A stretch of 64,000 nt of DNA from Anopheles merus (Eukaryota > Arthropoda > Insecta > Diptera > Culicidae). Shown piece after piece: positions 36,791 to 47,125 of this stretch. Made by a program: the position numbers and the translations under genes. Location: assembly GCF_017562075.2 (NCBI RefSeq), contig NC_054084.1, forward strand, positions 33,656,633-33,720,632, given 5' to 3'. Positions within the stretch are counted from its first letter, which is position 1. Each line of letters opens with the position of its first letter. The notes below the pieces were generated by a model, which did no database searches, was not told the DNA's origin, and worked only from the letters and a program-made list of their open reading frames with translations.

Positions 36791-37093
36791 TTTCCGTTGG
36801 AGTTTAGTATTTAAACAATCGTATCGCCGTTCTAGTTCTAGCGATGCATAACTTCAATGCGAAACCATACAACAGTACAGAGGAAATGAGAAAGCTCTCC
36901 TCCAAGCGATGAAGCTCAACTGGTTGGGGTATATCCCACCAACAGATAGCGCCACCAGCTTTTTTGCTATTTTTAGAATGCATGAGTCGTTTGGCGTCTG
37001 CTAAACGAAGTCTTTCTATATTCCGTTTAGGTAGAGAACTTGAGTCGTTTAGAAGCCGTTTAGTGGTCGTTTAGTGGATTTGTGGCACTTGGG

Positions 37094-37583
37094 AGTGCTG
37101 CATATAATTGATAGAAAGAGCTATTAGCAGGCTACCTGATGGCGTTCGAGGACTTTACTTGGATTTATGTTTTTTATTATATTTTACTTTTAATCAATTG
37201 TGTTTTTAAAACACGTTTTTGTTGAATAAAGTATTTTCATTAATTTTAAGTGAATTTGTGCTCATTTTGTTCAACAATTGGTACATTGTTATAACAAATC
37301 CGGTGTCTTCAAATAATAACGGTTCTGGCGCGTTGGATGACAAACATTCAAGCGCGACGGTTCGAATGACGCGCGCAGATTAACACCACGCGCGCCCTCT
37401 AGCGGCCAATCTAGGGGAGCACGTTTTGACGTTTTGAGGTAAATGGCGGTTGACAAGGTTTAAATTATTGTTTACACACCATCACCAGACGAAGCGTTCG
37501 TGGATTCTAAATTGTATGTGTGCTGTTTTGTTGTTAATATTTTGAAAATTAGTGTGTATTTAAGTTACGGATTAGGTTTTACA
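37094..37583. other. Upstream region of the 37584 gene
   Basis: AT-rich left half, then GC-rich DNA from about 37320 with GCGCG-containing words. It is likely to hold the promoter and 5' UTR of the gene that starts at 37584. No TATA box or initiator can be assigned with confidence. Confidence 0.4.
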
Positions 37584-37636
37584 ATGGCTCTTAACAATCC
37601 TAAACCGGCCAGTAACAGGAAATCGAAAAGTCCAAA
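37584..37636 (+). CDS. Unrecognised acidic Ser-rich protein, exon 1
   Basis: The start codon is ATG at 37584 in a good insect context (TTTACAATGG). The exon encodes MALNNPKPASNRKSKSP plus two bases of a Lys codon and ends at GTAAGA. The next exon restores the Lys codon. The short basic N-terminus carries no signal peptide. Support is the consistent splicing phase across all three exons. Confidence 0.75.
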
Positions 37637-37702
37637 GTAAGAGATCAAACGGGGTGAAATGGGGTAGAAGACAAATATTGACCGTGTTTTGTTTGCTCAC
37701 AG

Positions 37703-37772
37703 GGCGGAGAGTGTGTTTCCGGACGATAAAACCATCGCCAATCGTTATATTACGTGGAAAAACTTGTTAGAT
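37703..37772 (+). CDS. Unrecognised acidic Ser-rich protein, exon 2
   Basis: A 70-nt exon between the acceptor CTCACAG and the donor GAT|GTACGT. It encodes AESVFPDDKTIANRYITW then KNLLD. Reading on without splicing meets a TGA at 37890, whereas splicing to 37853 opens a frame of 571 further codons. That is the main evidence for the 80-nt intron. Confidence 0.75.
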
Positions 37773-37852
37773 GTACGTATGAAGCTCCTCGGAAAAGCGA
37801 ACGGCATGTGTGTATCTGGGAAACATAACGAAGTTTACTTTCGTCCTGCTAG

Positions 37853-39565
37853 AAATATAACAAACAATTCGAGAACGATGAGGACGGTCTGACGCTCGAC
37901 GATGCGGTTGACTTGTATGGGGAAGCGGATAAAGAAACTGATGACCAGCAGCAAACTGTCGAAGAAGCGATCGAAAGCAGCGATGATGATGATGATGCGT
38001 CGGACAAGGAGAATGAACAGTCGGGCAGTTACGCCGCGTTAAAGGACCAGTTGCAGGTCGCCCTGAAGCAACGGACCGCCGAGTGGAAGTGCAACGGGAT
38101 GGAGCAGATTTTTAATAGCAATTTTTCCCTCAGCGTTGACCACGTACAGCGGTGGCTGCAGCAAGGGTGTCAGCCCGGCACGGGCAAGCAGATAACGCAG
38201 GAGCGGGAAACACGCTTCACGGAGTACGATGGAAGCGCCCAGATGGACGTGACCCACAAGGAGAACGTCTCGATACTGAACGAGACGGCAAAGCAACAGT
38301 ATGAAACGGAAAACCGTTCCAGCTGCGTGTACTCGGACAGCAATCGCAGCAAGCGGGTCATTGTGCACCAGGTAGAGAAGACGATCATTTCCTCCTACCT
38401 GACGATCGAACCGGAAGGTGGCAATGGGCCACCGGGCACAGTGTCTAGGTTGGATTTGAACAGTCTGGTCGAAAGCATACCGAACATTATGCCATTCAAA
38501 ATGCCCGCGCAACTGTCGAAACCATCGGCAAGGGACAGGATAATGATGCTTGCAAAAAAAGGCAGCAGTAGTAAGGGTGTCAACATCGACGCGCTTAAAA
38601 AGACAAATCTGGGCAGCGTGCTGAAAAGTGCGTTGAAATCGGTGCCCAAAACGCGCGTCACCGATGATGTGAAGAATAGGAGCAAAAGTGGCAATCAGCA
38701 GCAGAAACAGCAGCACCGAGTTCAATTTAAGCCAACGAAAAAGGTAAAGTGTGGTCGAACTATCCTTGACTCCTCGGAGTCATCCGGCAGCGAATCGTCT
38801 GCATCAACGACGGAGAGCAAAACCCGTACGTCTACGCCTTATGCCCGGAAACACACCGTATCGGATCACGTGAAAAATACATTAAAACAGATGGAAAATA
38901 GCAAAACAAAAGCGAAAGCTGCTGATAAACAACTGCCCGCTACAAAAGTTACAGCAAATTTCACCAAACGAAACGTTTCATCCGCGTCATCTTTGTCCTC
39001 CACGTCCTCCACGCTTGATAGTGATGATTCTGAGCTAGCTAAACCACTAATTCCACCTGCAAAACAGACCGGCAACCACCACCAAACACCTGTTACAAAC
39101 GCGAAGAAAGCTCCCGCACCCAAACCATCCACCGAAAATGGTCAAAACCCCACACCTCCTCCAAGCGAGACCGTCCAGTACCCGTTGCCCGACTACTACC
39201 ACCAGATGTTGACCAGAAATGGGCGCTGTCAGTACAAAACGCAGGGTATTGTAATTTATCGCCCCAAGCAAACGCACCCCGACCGACCATCGGGGCAGCC
39301 GAGCAGCAAGATATGCATCAGCACGCAGGATCTCGATCTGAGCGGTATCAAGTCGAGTGTGAGGCGGAAAAAGTTTGACGACTTTACGCGCCTAGCCCAC
39401 CCGAATGCGACGCTCGTGTACTACGAGTCGGAGGATGAAGCGATGCCGGTTGGCGATTCGGACGACTCGGATCGTTCCGACGACGATGAAGATGATCCGA
39501 TACTGAACTTTAAGCCGGAGCTGTGCATTTTGGCATTTTTAAACGATGACGTACAGACGAGTTAA
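37853..39565 (+). CDS. Unrecognised acidic Ser-rich protein, main exon
   Basis: This exon brings the protein to 611 residues. It begins KYNKQFENDEDGLTLDDAVD. Visible features are an acidic Asp/Ser run at about 83-92, KEN motifs at 93-95 and 167-169, a Lys/Ser-rich basic middle, a Pro-rich stretch, then a more ordered C-terminal part with LPDYYHQMLTRNGRCQYKTQ, RRKKFDDFTRLAHPNATL and a second acidic run before the end LAFLNDDVQTS. KEN motifs are known degrons for the anaphase-promoting complex, so a cell-cycle or chromosomal role is a possible inference only. There is no membrane segment or catalytic motif. Long, GC-rich coding bias and clean introns make it a real gene; I cannot name the family. 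Confidence 0.8.
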   Translation, partial: KYNKQFENDEDGLTLDDAVDLYGEADKETDDQQQTVEEAIESSDDDDDASDKENEQSGSYAALKDQLQVALKQRTAEWKCNGMEQIFNSNFSLSVDHVQRWLQQGCQPGTGKQITQERETRFTEYDGSAQMDVTHKENVSILNETAKQQYETENRSSCVYSDSNRSKRVIVHQVEKTIISSYLTIEPEGGNGPPGTVSRLDLNSLVESIPNIMPFKMPAQLSKPSARDRIMMLAKKGSSSKGVNIDALKKTNLGSVLKSALKSVPKTRVTDDVKNRSKSGNQQQKQQHRVQFKPTKKVKCGRTILDSSESSGSESSASTTESKTRTSTPYARKHTVSDHVKNTLKQMENSKTKAKAADKQLPATKVTANFTKRNVSSASSLSSTSSTLDSDDSELAKPLIPPAKQTGNHHQTPVTNAKKAPAPKPSTENGQNPTPPPSETVQYPLPDYYHQMLTRNGRCQYKTQGIVIYRPKQTHPDRPSGQPSSKICISTQDLDLSGIKSSVRRKKFDDFTRLAHPNATLVYYESEDEAMPVGDSDDSDRSDDDEDDPILNFKPELCILAFLNDDVQTS

Positions 39566-41378
39566 GCTACGAAAAGTGAGAGAAAGTAGATTTACATATA
39601 GATAGTGCTGTTAATTTTGTAAAAAAGTATGCAATTTTAGTTAAATTCTGCTGTCCTTTCGAAGACTATGCGTTACGATCAGGGCATATCTTGTTAAACA
39701 GGCGTCTTAACAGCATGTCCCTCATCTGTATGGGACACAGAAAAGGCTATCCTGCACAGGGTAATACAACTTAGTCACTAGAAGCTAATGCATCGAGCAA
39801 TAACAGTAAGCAAAAACAAAAACCTCTGAAAGTAGAAATATAGGACTGCATGTAATTATCAACGATTGCACACCATCCTGGGCAGTGTAGTATAAACCAT
39901 TATCATCATCCGGCGTCAAAAGTATGGCGCTGCTGGTGCTACAGAAAGAACATAGAATATGCTCCATAGAAGTGCAACAAGCCAATCTTCAAATGCACCT
40001 AAAACCTTTTCAAGTAAGAAACTGAAAGCAGAAGTTAAAAGGTAACTTAATTTTGCTTGATTTATAACGAGACCCTGTTCCTCATTTGTGAATTACGCTT
40101 CTTTCTGTGCAACACGACGCTACACAATTATCAGCACCTGGAGAGCGTTTTTTTTTCTTCTTCCTACAATAGTTTGGAATGTTTTACCCCACATTTTGCC
40201 ACTTAAATCATTTTAAAAGCACTAGATTAAGACATTCTACCACACAATCACTGGCGGCGTGTTGTCGGTGCGTTCGTTTGCGCTCAAACAGCCCGTTGTT
40301 GGTGCGTGCATGTTTGCGCAAGAGAGTGGTGGTTAAATCGGTGGAACAACATGGAATGATTTCGATCCACCCCCAGGACAGGGAAAGGGGAAATGAGGTT
40401 TTTGGGTGTTGGCAAACCACCACCATCCCCTGGATTATGGTATCGAATCCACAGTTCAAACATGTAAAGCGCGCCTGGATGGAATTTGATTTAGAGCATG
40501 TGTAGTACAGGAGCAGCAGCAGCAGCAGCAGCAAAGCATGTAATGTTTGCAATCTGTGCTGTTGGCCGATTGGCCCGCCCGCCGGGGGTGGAGAATTGCT
40601 TGCCCATGTTCATATCGCAGAGATGTACCGACACGCCTTTCCCTCCCCCAAGCACGCTCCGTGCATTGGATGTGCGAGCGTGCGTAAAGAATCGCAGCAA
40701 GCCGTGGAGCAAGCGAGAAGCGTGCGACAGGCAAGGCAATCGATGTGATTGTGTATCGGGAACGTTTGTGGCGTTATAGTTATGTAAGTATTAAGTTTGT
40801 ATGGTGCAACATATTCAATGCTGTAGCCCTAAAAGAAGAGAAACATGAAAATTAATTACCCAAATCGAACGAAACCGGATCAAAATGTATATATATTTCA
40901 ACTGCCACATCCACACTTACCCCCCTTCCCAAAGGGGGTTAGGATTTTTCTGCTGCTTCTGGCCTGGCCTACTTTGGTTTGCACGCTCGGTTAAACCGCC
41001 CAGACAGACACACACAAACACAAACAAACGGAGAAGTTCTCCTTTTGCAAAAGGACGTTGTAAATCATGCGTAATCGATTGCTGCTGCAAGGATTATTAC
41101 CCATCCGATACGGATTTCGAATTCCGTTGTCTTTTCGGGTGCTCTTCCGAACCGAGCAAACGGTAGCACACAGTGCGTGTGTGTTTGACTTACCGTACCG
41201 GTACACTAATCTCCCCCCAGGCCAACGATTTCATACTTCCTCACGGCACAGGCAATCGGTGTCCGGTGGCGGTGCGAAGGAGGCATTAATTTATCACGAC
41301 AAAATGATAAATGAAGCTAACCTGGCATGGCGTTTGGATGGAAACCGGGAGAGCCACGATACCACGAATCACAGTAAC
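39566..41378. other. Downstream of the unrecognised gene; intergenic
   Basis: It contains the 3' UTR of the gene ending at 39565 (no AATAAA close by was found), a GCA run at 40511-40532 and otherwise unremarkable DNA up to the hAT-like copy at 41379. Confidence 0.45.
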
Positions 41379-42214
41379 TAGTGGTGGGAAAAAAATGAAG
41401 TATTCGTCGGAATCGATTCTGGCTAGCTAAGAGGTTTTTTGGATGGTAAGTCCGGAATCAGTTTCCGGAATCTATTACGGAATCGGTTCTGGAATTGGAA
41501 ACGAATCGATAATTGGCTCCGGAATCGGAATCGGTTCCGGAATCGGAATTGGTTCCGGAATCGGAATTGGTTCCGAAATCGGAAACGATTCCGCAATCGG
41601 AATAAGGTTCGGAATCGGAATGGGGTCCGGAATAGAAATCGGTTCCGGAATCGGAATCGGCTTCGAAATCGGAATCAGTTTCGGCATATACATAAGAATA
41701 GACGTTAGGGTCCATTCATGCTACGTATCGATAGTCGCAAAGAATCGCAAAGAATAAGAAGAATTTACTTATCCAAACAATCCATTGTCATGGTAATTCC
41801 CGGTCTCATTTCGCTTCTAAAACATTTTATTTCATTTGAAGAACTGATTGTCATTCCGGATCCAAATATAAAGTCAATTGTTATTCCATTTCCGGAGCAA
41901 ATTACCATTCCCAGGTCGATTTTGGAGCCGATTCTGATTCCGGCCCCGATGCCGATTCTGGAGCCAATGATCGAGCCGATTCCTATCGGCAAATTACCAT
42001 TCCCAGGTCGATTCCGGATCAAATTCTTATTGCAGAGACGATTCCGATTCCGGAATCGATTTCGGAATCGGTTCTGGAGTCAGCTCCAAAATTGGCTCTG
42101 GAATTGGCTTTGGAGTCGGCTCCGAAATTGGCTATTGAATCGGAATCGGCTCCAGAATTAATTTCAAACACGGAATCGGAATCGAGTAGGTCCGTTTCCG
42201 AGCTCCCATCACTA
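41379..42214. mobile_element. Non-autonomous hAT-like element, copy 2
   Basis: The left end is TAGTGGTGGGAA, and the right end inverted is TAGTGATGGGAG. The 8-bp flanks ACAGTAAC (41371-41378) and ACAGGAAC (42215-42222) match at 7 of 8, as expected of an old hAT insertion. The interior is dominated by TTCCGGAATCGG minisatellite units (about 41450-41690 and 41920-42190), with a unique middle shared with the copy at 44634. No transposase. The Gly/Ile/Ser and Arg/Asn open frames across it are repeat artefacts. Confidence 0.65.
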
Positions 42215-42371
42215 ACAGGAACATATCGATCCGTACCATACCAACCCGAGCAGAGCGTCAAAAAGTGGGTCAAATGAGGCAAGAATCGATACTTCTCAAA
42301 TAAGGTAAGTAAATACCGAAGACACAGTTTCCATCTACATTTACAAATTACTACAATATTGTACAAATAAG

Positions 42372-42377
42372 TTTATT
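42372..42377 (-). terminator. Poly(A) signal candidate of the long CPAP1-type gene
   Basis: AATAAA on the minus strand, about 46 nt downstream of the TAG stop at 42423-42425. It would give a very short 3' UTR. Confidence 0.5.
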
Positions 42378-42422
42378 GAGTTTTGTCGTACTGAGTATTG
42401 GATCGTACAAATCACTTACACT

Positions 42423-43170
42423 CTACTTTTTCCTTCGCCGATCGTAGTTTGGATTCCTTATCAAATGTCCACTGGTGCCGTCGTTTTTCACCTCGATCCG
42501 CCGGATCTTGCTCAGTATTGGGGCCGCCGTCGGCAGGCTGTTGCTGTGCTGTGGTGACGGTGACCGGTGCTCCGCATTGACCACCACATTCGCATACTCG
42601 TCCTCCTCATCATCGTCCTCTTGCCGTCCTTCGGGGTGCATCATCATCATCATCTCCTCCGGCCGGAACGGATCGATCGGTGGTTCCTCGGTCGCGATGA
42701 TCAGTGTGGTTGTCGTAGGGACGGAGGACGTTCTGTAGGCAGACGGTGATCGCCGTTCGTCTTCTTGCTGCTCTTCCTCCGATACGTCCATCATGGGGGA
42801 AGCAGGTCCCATTGTACTGCTGCCGGAGGAGGGACTGGATGACTCCACCATTCCACCACCGTTACTACCACGGTGCAGTTCCGCATCGATGTCTTCGAGT
42901 GTGATCGGAACGGAGGAGGAGGAGGGGGATGGAGCCGATGGACGGACCGAAGTTGCTGTGGCACGCTCCGGCACTGCTTCCGTGGTGGCGTACCGGATCG
43001 GGTAGGGTTGATTTTGGTTGTATCGTTCGTCGTTGTCCTCTAGCGTGTTACCGTTAACTTCATCGTTCTCCGGGACTGCGTTCGGGATCTCAATAGATCC
43101 TTGCTTGGCACCCTTGGCTCGTTGCTGCTTCATCTTTTCCTCCATTTCCTGGAACTTGAGGGCAAGATAT
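42423..43170 (-). CDS. Long CPAP1-type chitin-binding protein, terminal exon 7
   Basis: A 748-nt exon from the acceptor TTTTTCCCGCAG to TAG. It starts by completing a Lys codon, then YLALKFQEMEEKMKQQRA, and continues as a low-complexity acidic, Ser/Pro-rich tail with a Glu/Met-rich patch, ending NPNYDRRRKK. There is no second chitin-binding domain. The tail makes up roughly residues 897-1145 of the protein. Its role is unknown; low-complexity tails are common in cuticle proteins of this class. Confidence 0.85.
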
Positions 43171-43230
43171 CTGCGGGAAAAAGTGAAATTATTAGTAAAA
43201 TGATAGCAGATAAGTCACTAAAAACCATAC

Positions 43231-43373
43231 TTATCAACGAGTGGTCCACTGTAATCTTCCGGGAACTTGGGCGTGAAGGGCAGGATGTACTTGTACAGCC
43301 GCTCGTTCAGCACGTACAGCTGCGCCGTGGTGGAGCATTTCACGTTGAACCACCAGTCGCAGGTCAGTGCCAC
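43231..43373 (-). CDS. Long CPAP1-type chitin-binding protein, exon 6 (end of CBM14)
   Basis: A 143-nt exon, phase 0 in and phase 2 out. It encodes VALTCDWWFNVKC, which carries the last two cysteines and the CDWWFNVxC signature that ends a CBM14/peritrophin domain in CPAP1 proteins. Next come STTAQLYVLNERLYKYILPF and TPKFPEDYSGPLVDK. Introns of only 60 and 73 bp flank it. Confidence 0.9.
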
Positions 43374-43446
43374 CTAAAAACGACCACCAAACATAACCAC
43401 CAAAGTCCTCTCTCTCTCTCCCTCAGTCTCTTTCCGTCTCACTTAC

Positions 43447-44588
43447 CTGACTGAAGATGGTCCCGTTCGGGCAGAGGAAGGAAGCTTTACCACCGTTCAG
43501 GTCGCAGTAGTGCCACACCTGACAGTTCGTTTCGGGATCGCCGAAGAAGCCCTTGTACCGCTGCTCCTTGCACGAGAAGCTCGTCTCGGGGATCTCGGCC
43601 AGCGCGGGATAGTCAATGCCCGGTCGGCCAGTGTTCGGTCCGGGCGTTACAATCTTGTTGATGAGCATCGGTGGCCCCGCTCGGTACTTGTCCGTGTCCA
43701 CGTACGATTCCGGCTCGACCGTTGTGTAGTTCGTTCGCTCGTACGTCGTCGGCTCTCTTGGGGTCTCTGGCCGCTCTACCACGGGGGGTCGCTGGGGATG
43801 TCCGTTCGCTTTCAGGTTGTTCAGTATCTTCACGAGCGTACGGATCGAGTTGTCAATATTGTCCGGGGTGAGCGTTTTCGGCAGCAGATTATTGTCCTGC
43901 AGGTTTTTGAGTAGATCCGCCAGGGAAGAACCGGGTGCCGGGGCTGCAGGGAACCCGAGCGCTTGTTCGTGGTCTACCGGTGCCGGAGCTAGCGGGATCG
44001 GACGTGGTTTGTGCTGGCTTGGATGACGCATCGATTGTGGGTAGAAGCGTTGCCGGTTGGCGTACTCGGTGCGATTGTGGCGGAGGGGCTTCACCGATGG
44101 ACGGTACACCGGGTAGGATGGAGTTTCATGTACCGGGGCTGGCGTGGTGCTGGGTGAAACGCTGGAATAGCTTACCGGGCGTGGAGTGGTACTGGAGTAG
44201 ACAGCGACGGGTTGGGGATGCGCATACTGGTAGGCCGGATGTTCCGGTAGGGTGTGTTGATGTTTGGCTGGCACCTTGTACACTTTGTAGTTTGGCGTGA
44301 GGTAGTACTGACCGGTGGGTGGACTCTTTCCAGCGACTTCCGCTGGCTTTTGTGGGGTCGCGTGCTGCGTCAGGATCGTTTCGGTAAGATGTTGGCGAGG
44401 AGGTGGTGAAACCGTTTGAAGTTTCGTCGGAGTGACGCCATGCTCCTGCTGCACCTTGTACAGTTGCTGGCCGATTTTGTAGTATTGGTGTGAGTGGTGC
44501 TGCTCTGACTGACCATCGGTGACGTGATTGTTGGGATCAATCGTCAGCCTGACCGGGACCACTCCGGGTATCCGTGGCCTTGTGTAAC
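43447..44588 (-). CDS. Long CPAP1-type chitin-binding protein, exon 5 (start of CBM14)
   Basis: A 1142-nt exon. Most of it is Pro/Tyr/His-rich spacer (YSSTTPRPVSYSSVSPSTTP and similar) of the kind seen in cuticle proteins. Near its end come GRPGIDYPALAEIPETSFSC and the rest of CBM14: NCQVWHYCDLNGGKASFLC and PNGTIFSQ. Across exons 5 and 6 the six cysteines fall at about residues 808 to 862, with aromatic residues as in chitin-binding peritrophin A domains. The exon completes a Gly codon from exon 4 (GYTRPRIPG) and ends in phase 0 at CAG|GTAAGT. Chitin binding in the extracellular cuticle is the expected role. Confidence 0.92.
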
Positions 44589-44633
44589 CTTAAAAAAAAG
44601 GATTATTTCGTTAGTAAAAGACAAAGAGAGCGA

Positions 44634-45378
44634 TAGTAATGGGAAAAATGAAGTTTTCATCGGAATCGATTCCGGCTAGCTCCGAAGTTTTCTGGAATCG
44701 ATTACGGAATCAGATTCGGATTCGGAATTTGTTCGGAATCGGTTCTGGAATTGATTTCGGAACCAGCTCCGGCAACGGCTTCGGAGTCAGTTCCGGAATC
44801 AGTTCCGGAATCGGCTTCGGCTTCGGAATCGACTCCGGAATCGAAATCGGCTTTCGAATCGGTTCCAAAATTGGCTCCGGAATCTACTCCGGAATCAGAA
44901 TCGGTTCCGCAATCAAAATCGGCACAGGAATCTGGAATTGGCTCTGAAATTAGATTCCACTCCGAAATCGGAGTCAATTTCGGCATCGCCATAAGAATAG
45001 GCTTTTGGGTCATAGATGATGGTTGATAGCCACAAAGAATCCAAATTTACTTGTAAAAGATCAATTCTCATGGAGATTCTTCGACTGATTCGCTTCTAAA
45101 ACTCCTTTTTTTTAATTTAAGAACTGATTCTCATTCCGGAGCTAATCCCAATTCTAAAGTCAATTCTGATTCCGTTTCCGGGGAGCATATTGTGATTCCC
45201 TCGTTGTCGATTCTGGAGCCGATTCTGATTCCGGATTCCAGAGAAGACGCCGGAATCGGCTCCGGATTCAACTCCGGAATCAACTCCGGAATCGGTTCCG
45301 AAGTCGACACTGAAATCGACTCAGGAATTGGATCTGGACTCGGAATCGGGTAGGTACGATTCCGAGCTTTCACCACTA
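44634..45378. mobile_element. Non-autonomous hAT-like element, copy 3 (intronic)
   Basis: The left end is TAGTAATGGGAA and the inverted right end TAGTGGTGAAAG. It shares with copy 2 the opening block (AATGAAG, then TCGGAATCGATTC, then GGCTAGCT), the unique middle (CTTCTAAAAC, GAACTGATT) and the closing CGGAATCGGGTAGGT-like block. The 8-bp flanks do not match, so one end may have been altered. It fills 745 of the 866 bp of the intron between exons 4 and 5 of the long CPAP1-type gene. Confidence 0.6.
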
Positions 45379-45454
45379 GTTCTCACCAAGAGGCGAATGA
45401 GGCCAATTGGCTCAAAGTATCTATAAAAAAGCAACAAAAAAGACTAGTTCTTAC

Positions 45455-45780
45455 CACTGTGATTGGAGTGTTGTTTACGTCCTTCGCTGGGCTTCTCCTT
45501 GTAGTACACCGGGTAGGGCGATGGTGCAGGCGTTGGGCCGGTAATCCTTGGCTTTTCGTAGTAAAACTTGGGAACAGTTTTCACCACCACATACGGGGAC
45601 GACACCGAGGGATCTCCATGGCCACGATGATCCTGCACCGGAGCGCCATGATCGTACGACGAGTAGACGGCCACTGACGGCTGCTCGGTGACAGCGCTTT
45701 TGATGTATGACGTTTGGGAACCGCCGCGCGTACCTTCCTGCTGATGCTGGGTGCTGAATGTGTTTGTCACACTACCACTA

Positions 45781-45814
<34 letters not shown>

Positions 45815-45917
45815 CACTACTTCCGCCAGTCATCGGTGTGAACGGTCCCGGAATGGTGTTCGATGGAAGGAAAGGATTAATAATCTTCTTCTTGTACGCT
45901 ACCGGCACTGACTGGTA
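45455..45917 (-). CDS. Long CPAP1-type chitin-binding protein, exon 4
   Basis: A 463-nt exon, phase 0 in (TTTCAG|TAC) and phase 1 out (AGTG|GTAAGA). It encodes YQSVPVAYKKKIINPFLPSN, a Gly/Ser run of about 20 residues made by simple-repeat codons, then a Tyr/Pro/Val-rich spacer (SSPYVVVKTVPKFYYEKP). There is no domain. This is extracellular low-complexity spacer, consistent with structural cuticle proteins. Confidence 0.85.
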
Positions 45918-45999
45918 CTGAAATGGTAAACAAAGCAAGCCATGACACACCATTTTGTTGCATTCTCTCAGCAAACCACATCAATCAACGCACACTCAC

Positions 46000-46599
46000 C
46001 AGTGCCGAAGGTTTGCTGCGTTCTCCGGGTCCGGCCGGTAGGAAGTATTTACCCCCGGCGGGTAAGTCATCGGCCCCCTCCTCCAGCCCGTACACTTTCG
46101 CTGGCAGGACGGCAAAGCGCTGCGGCACTACCACCTGCTCGTACTGGTCACGTTCCCGTGGAATTACCGCATACTTGGGCCGCTCGTATAGGTCACCACC
46201 GGTGTGATCGCCCGTGCTGAGCACCGCGTACGACGTTGGCGCACCAGCCGATCCACCCCCAACGGACACCACCTTCACGCCCTGCGGATGATGCCGGTGA
46301 TTGTACTCGTACGTGAACGGATTGATGCTGGCAGAGGAGGAGGAGGAGGAGGAGGAGGACGAAGAGGACGAAGCCGGGAGTGACTTAAGCCCGGTGGATG
46401 AAATCAACTTGGCCGGCGCCGTGCCGTAGTACGGTTTGCGGTGCACTACGACCGGCGAGCGGGGCAGCTCGTACGGTTCCTCCTGCGTCCGGTACGACTG
46501 TTGCTGTGGTTGTTGCTGTGGTTTCGCGTGCTTCTGCGCGGTGTAGTAGGCCGCTCGAATGTCAGCCCCCGGGGCCGGCTCCTGTCTGACAGGAACGTT
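46000..46599 (-). CDS. Long CPAP1-type chitin-binding protein, exon 3
   Basis: Exactly 200 codons, phase 0 on both sides: acceptor TTGTGTAG|AACG, donor ACTG|GTGAGT. It encodes NVPVRQEPAPGADIRAAYYT, a Gln-rich patch, then VVVHRKPYYGTAPAKLISS, a Ser run and a Tyr/Val-rich end. A symmetric exon that could be skipped without changing frame. The upstream intron (46600-47125, 526 bp) shows nothing of note. Confidence 0.85.
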
Positions 46600-47125
46600 C
46601 TACACAACGGTGGAGAAAAAAAAGGTCGGTGAAAGGAAGCATTTGTGAGTGGGTGCCAGAATCATGTAACTAATAACGAATGTGTCTTTGTATTGAACGG
46701 ACATTTGCCCCGTTTTTTTCCTGTGCTATTAGTGCTACACGTCACACAGGACATGGCCACGAGCCAGGCGAAGGTACGAAGCAGAAAAACCCCTTTTGCG
46801 CAAACAAAACAGGGAAGGCGGTTGTGGCAAAACCGTGACTCGGGCCATGATCTGGACTAGATTCTTGTGGACGCAAGATCGCGTGGTCGCGATACGGCCA
46901 GATCCGGGCAGGCCATGTGCCATTGTGCCGTTCGCGGGGCGCCATTGCCATTGTCCAGCGGCTGGCTCGCGGCCGGTTACATAAACCTATCCCTCCCCGC
47001 CCCCTGGTAGGATTGTTTATTCTATCCAAATAGTGCTCTCGTTTTCCCTTTCATTGGACGTGAAAGGAAGAGGGCGAGGAAGCCTTAATCCTAGCAATCT
47101 GCATACCGCATAAGGCAATACTCAC

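Larger units (their letters stand above)
35679..37093. mobile_element. Outer MITE-like element with CCCAAG(C/T)GCCACA ends
   Basis: The left end CCCAAGCGCCACAGATTAAG (35679) is inverted at the right as CCCAAGTGCCACAAATC (37093). AGT is present just outside both ends (35676-35678, 37094-37096), a possible 3-bp duplication. Both subterminal regions also share GTCGTTTA/TAAACGAC. The element contains a second inverted-repeat element (35776-36598). No transposase frame. Confidence 0.55.

Noticed and set aside
38039..38725. A 228-codon open frame on the minus strand
   Set aside because: It lies antisense to the well-supported exon 37853-39565 and has no domain; it mirrors the codon bias of the real gene.
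41439..42161. Arg/Asn-rich and Gly/Ile/Ser-rich repeat proteins
   Set aside because: All frames through the ATTCCGGA minisatellite stay open because of the repeat period; there is no start context or splice support.
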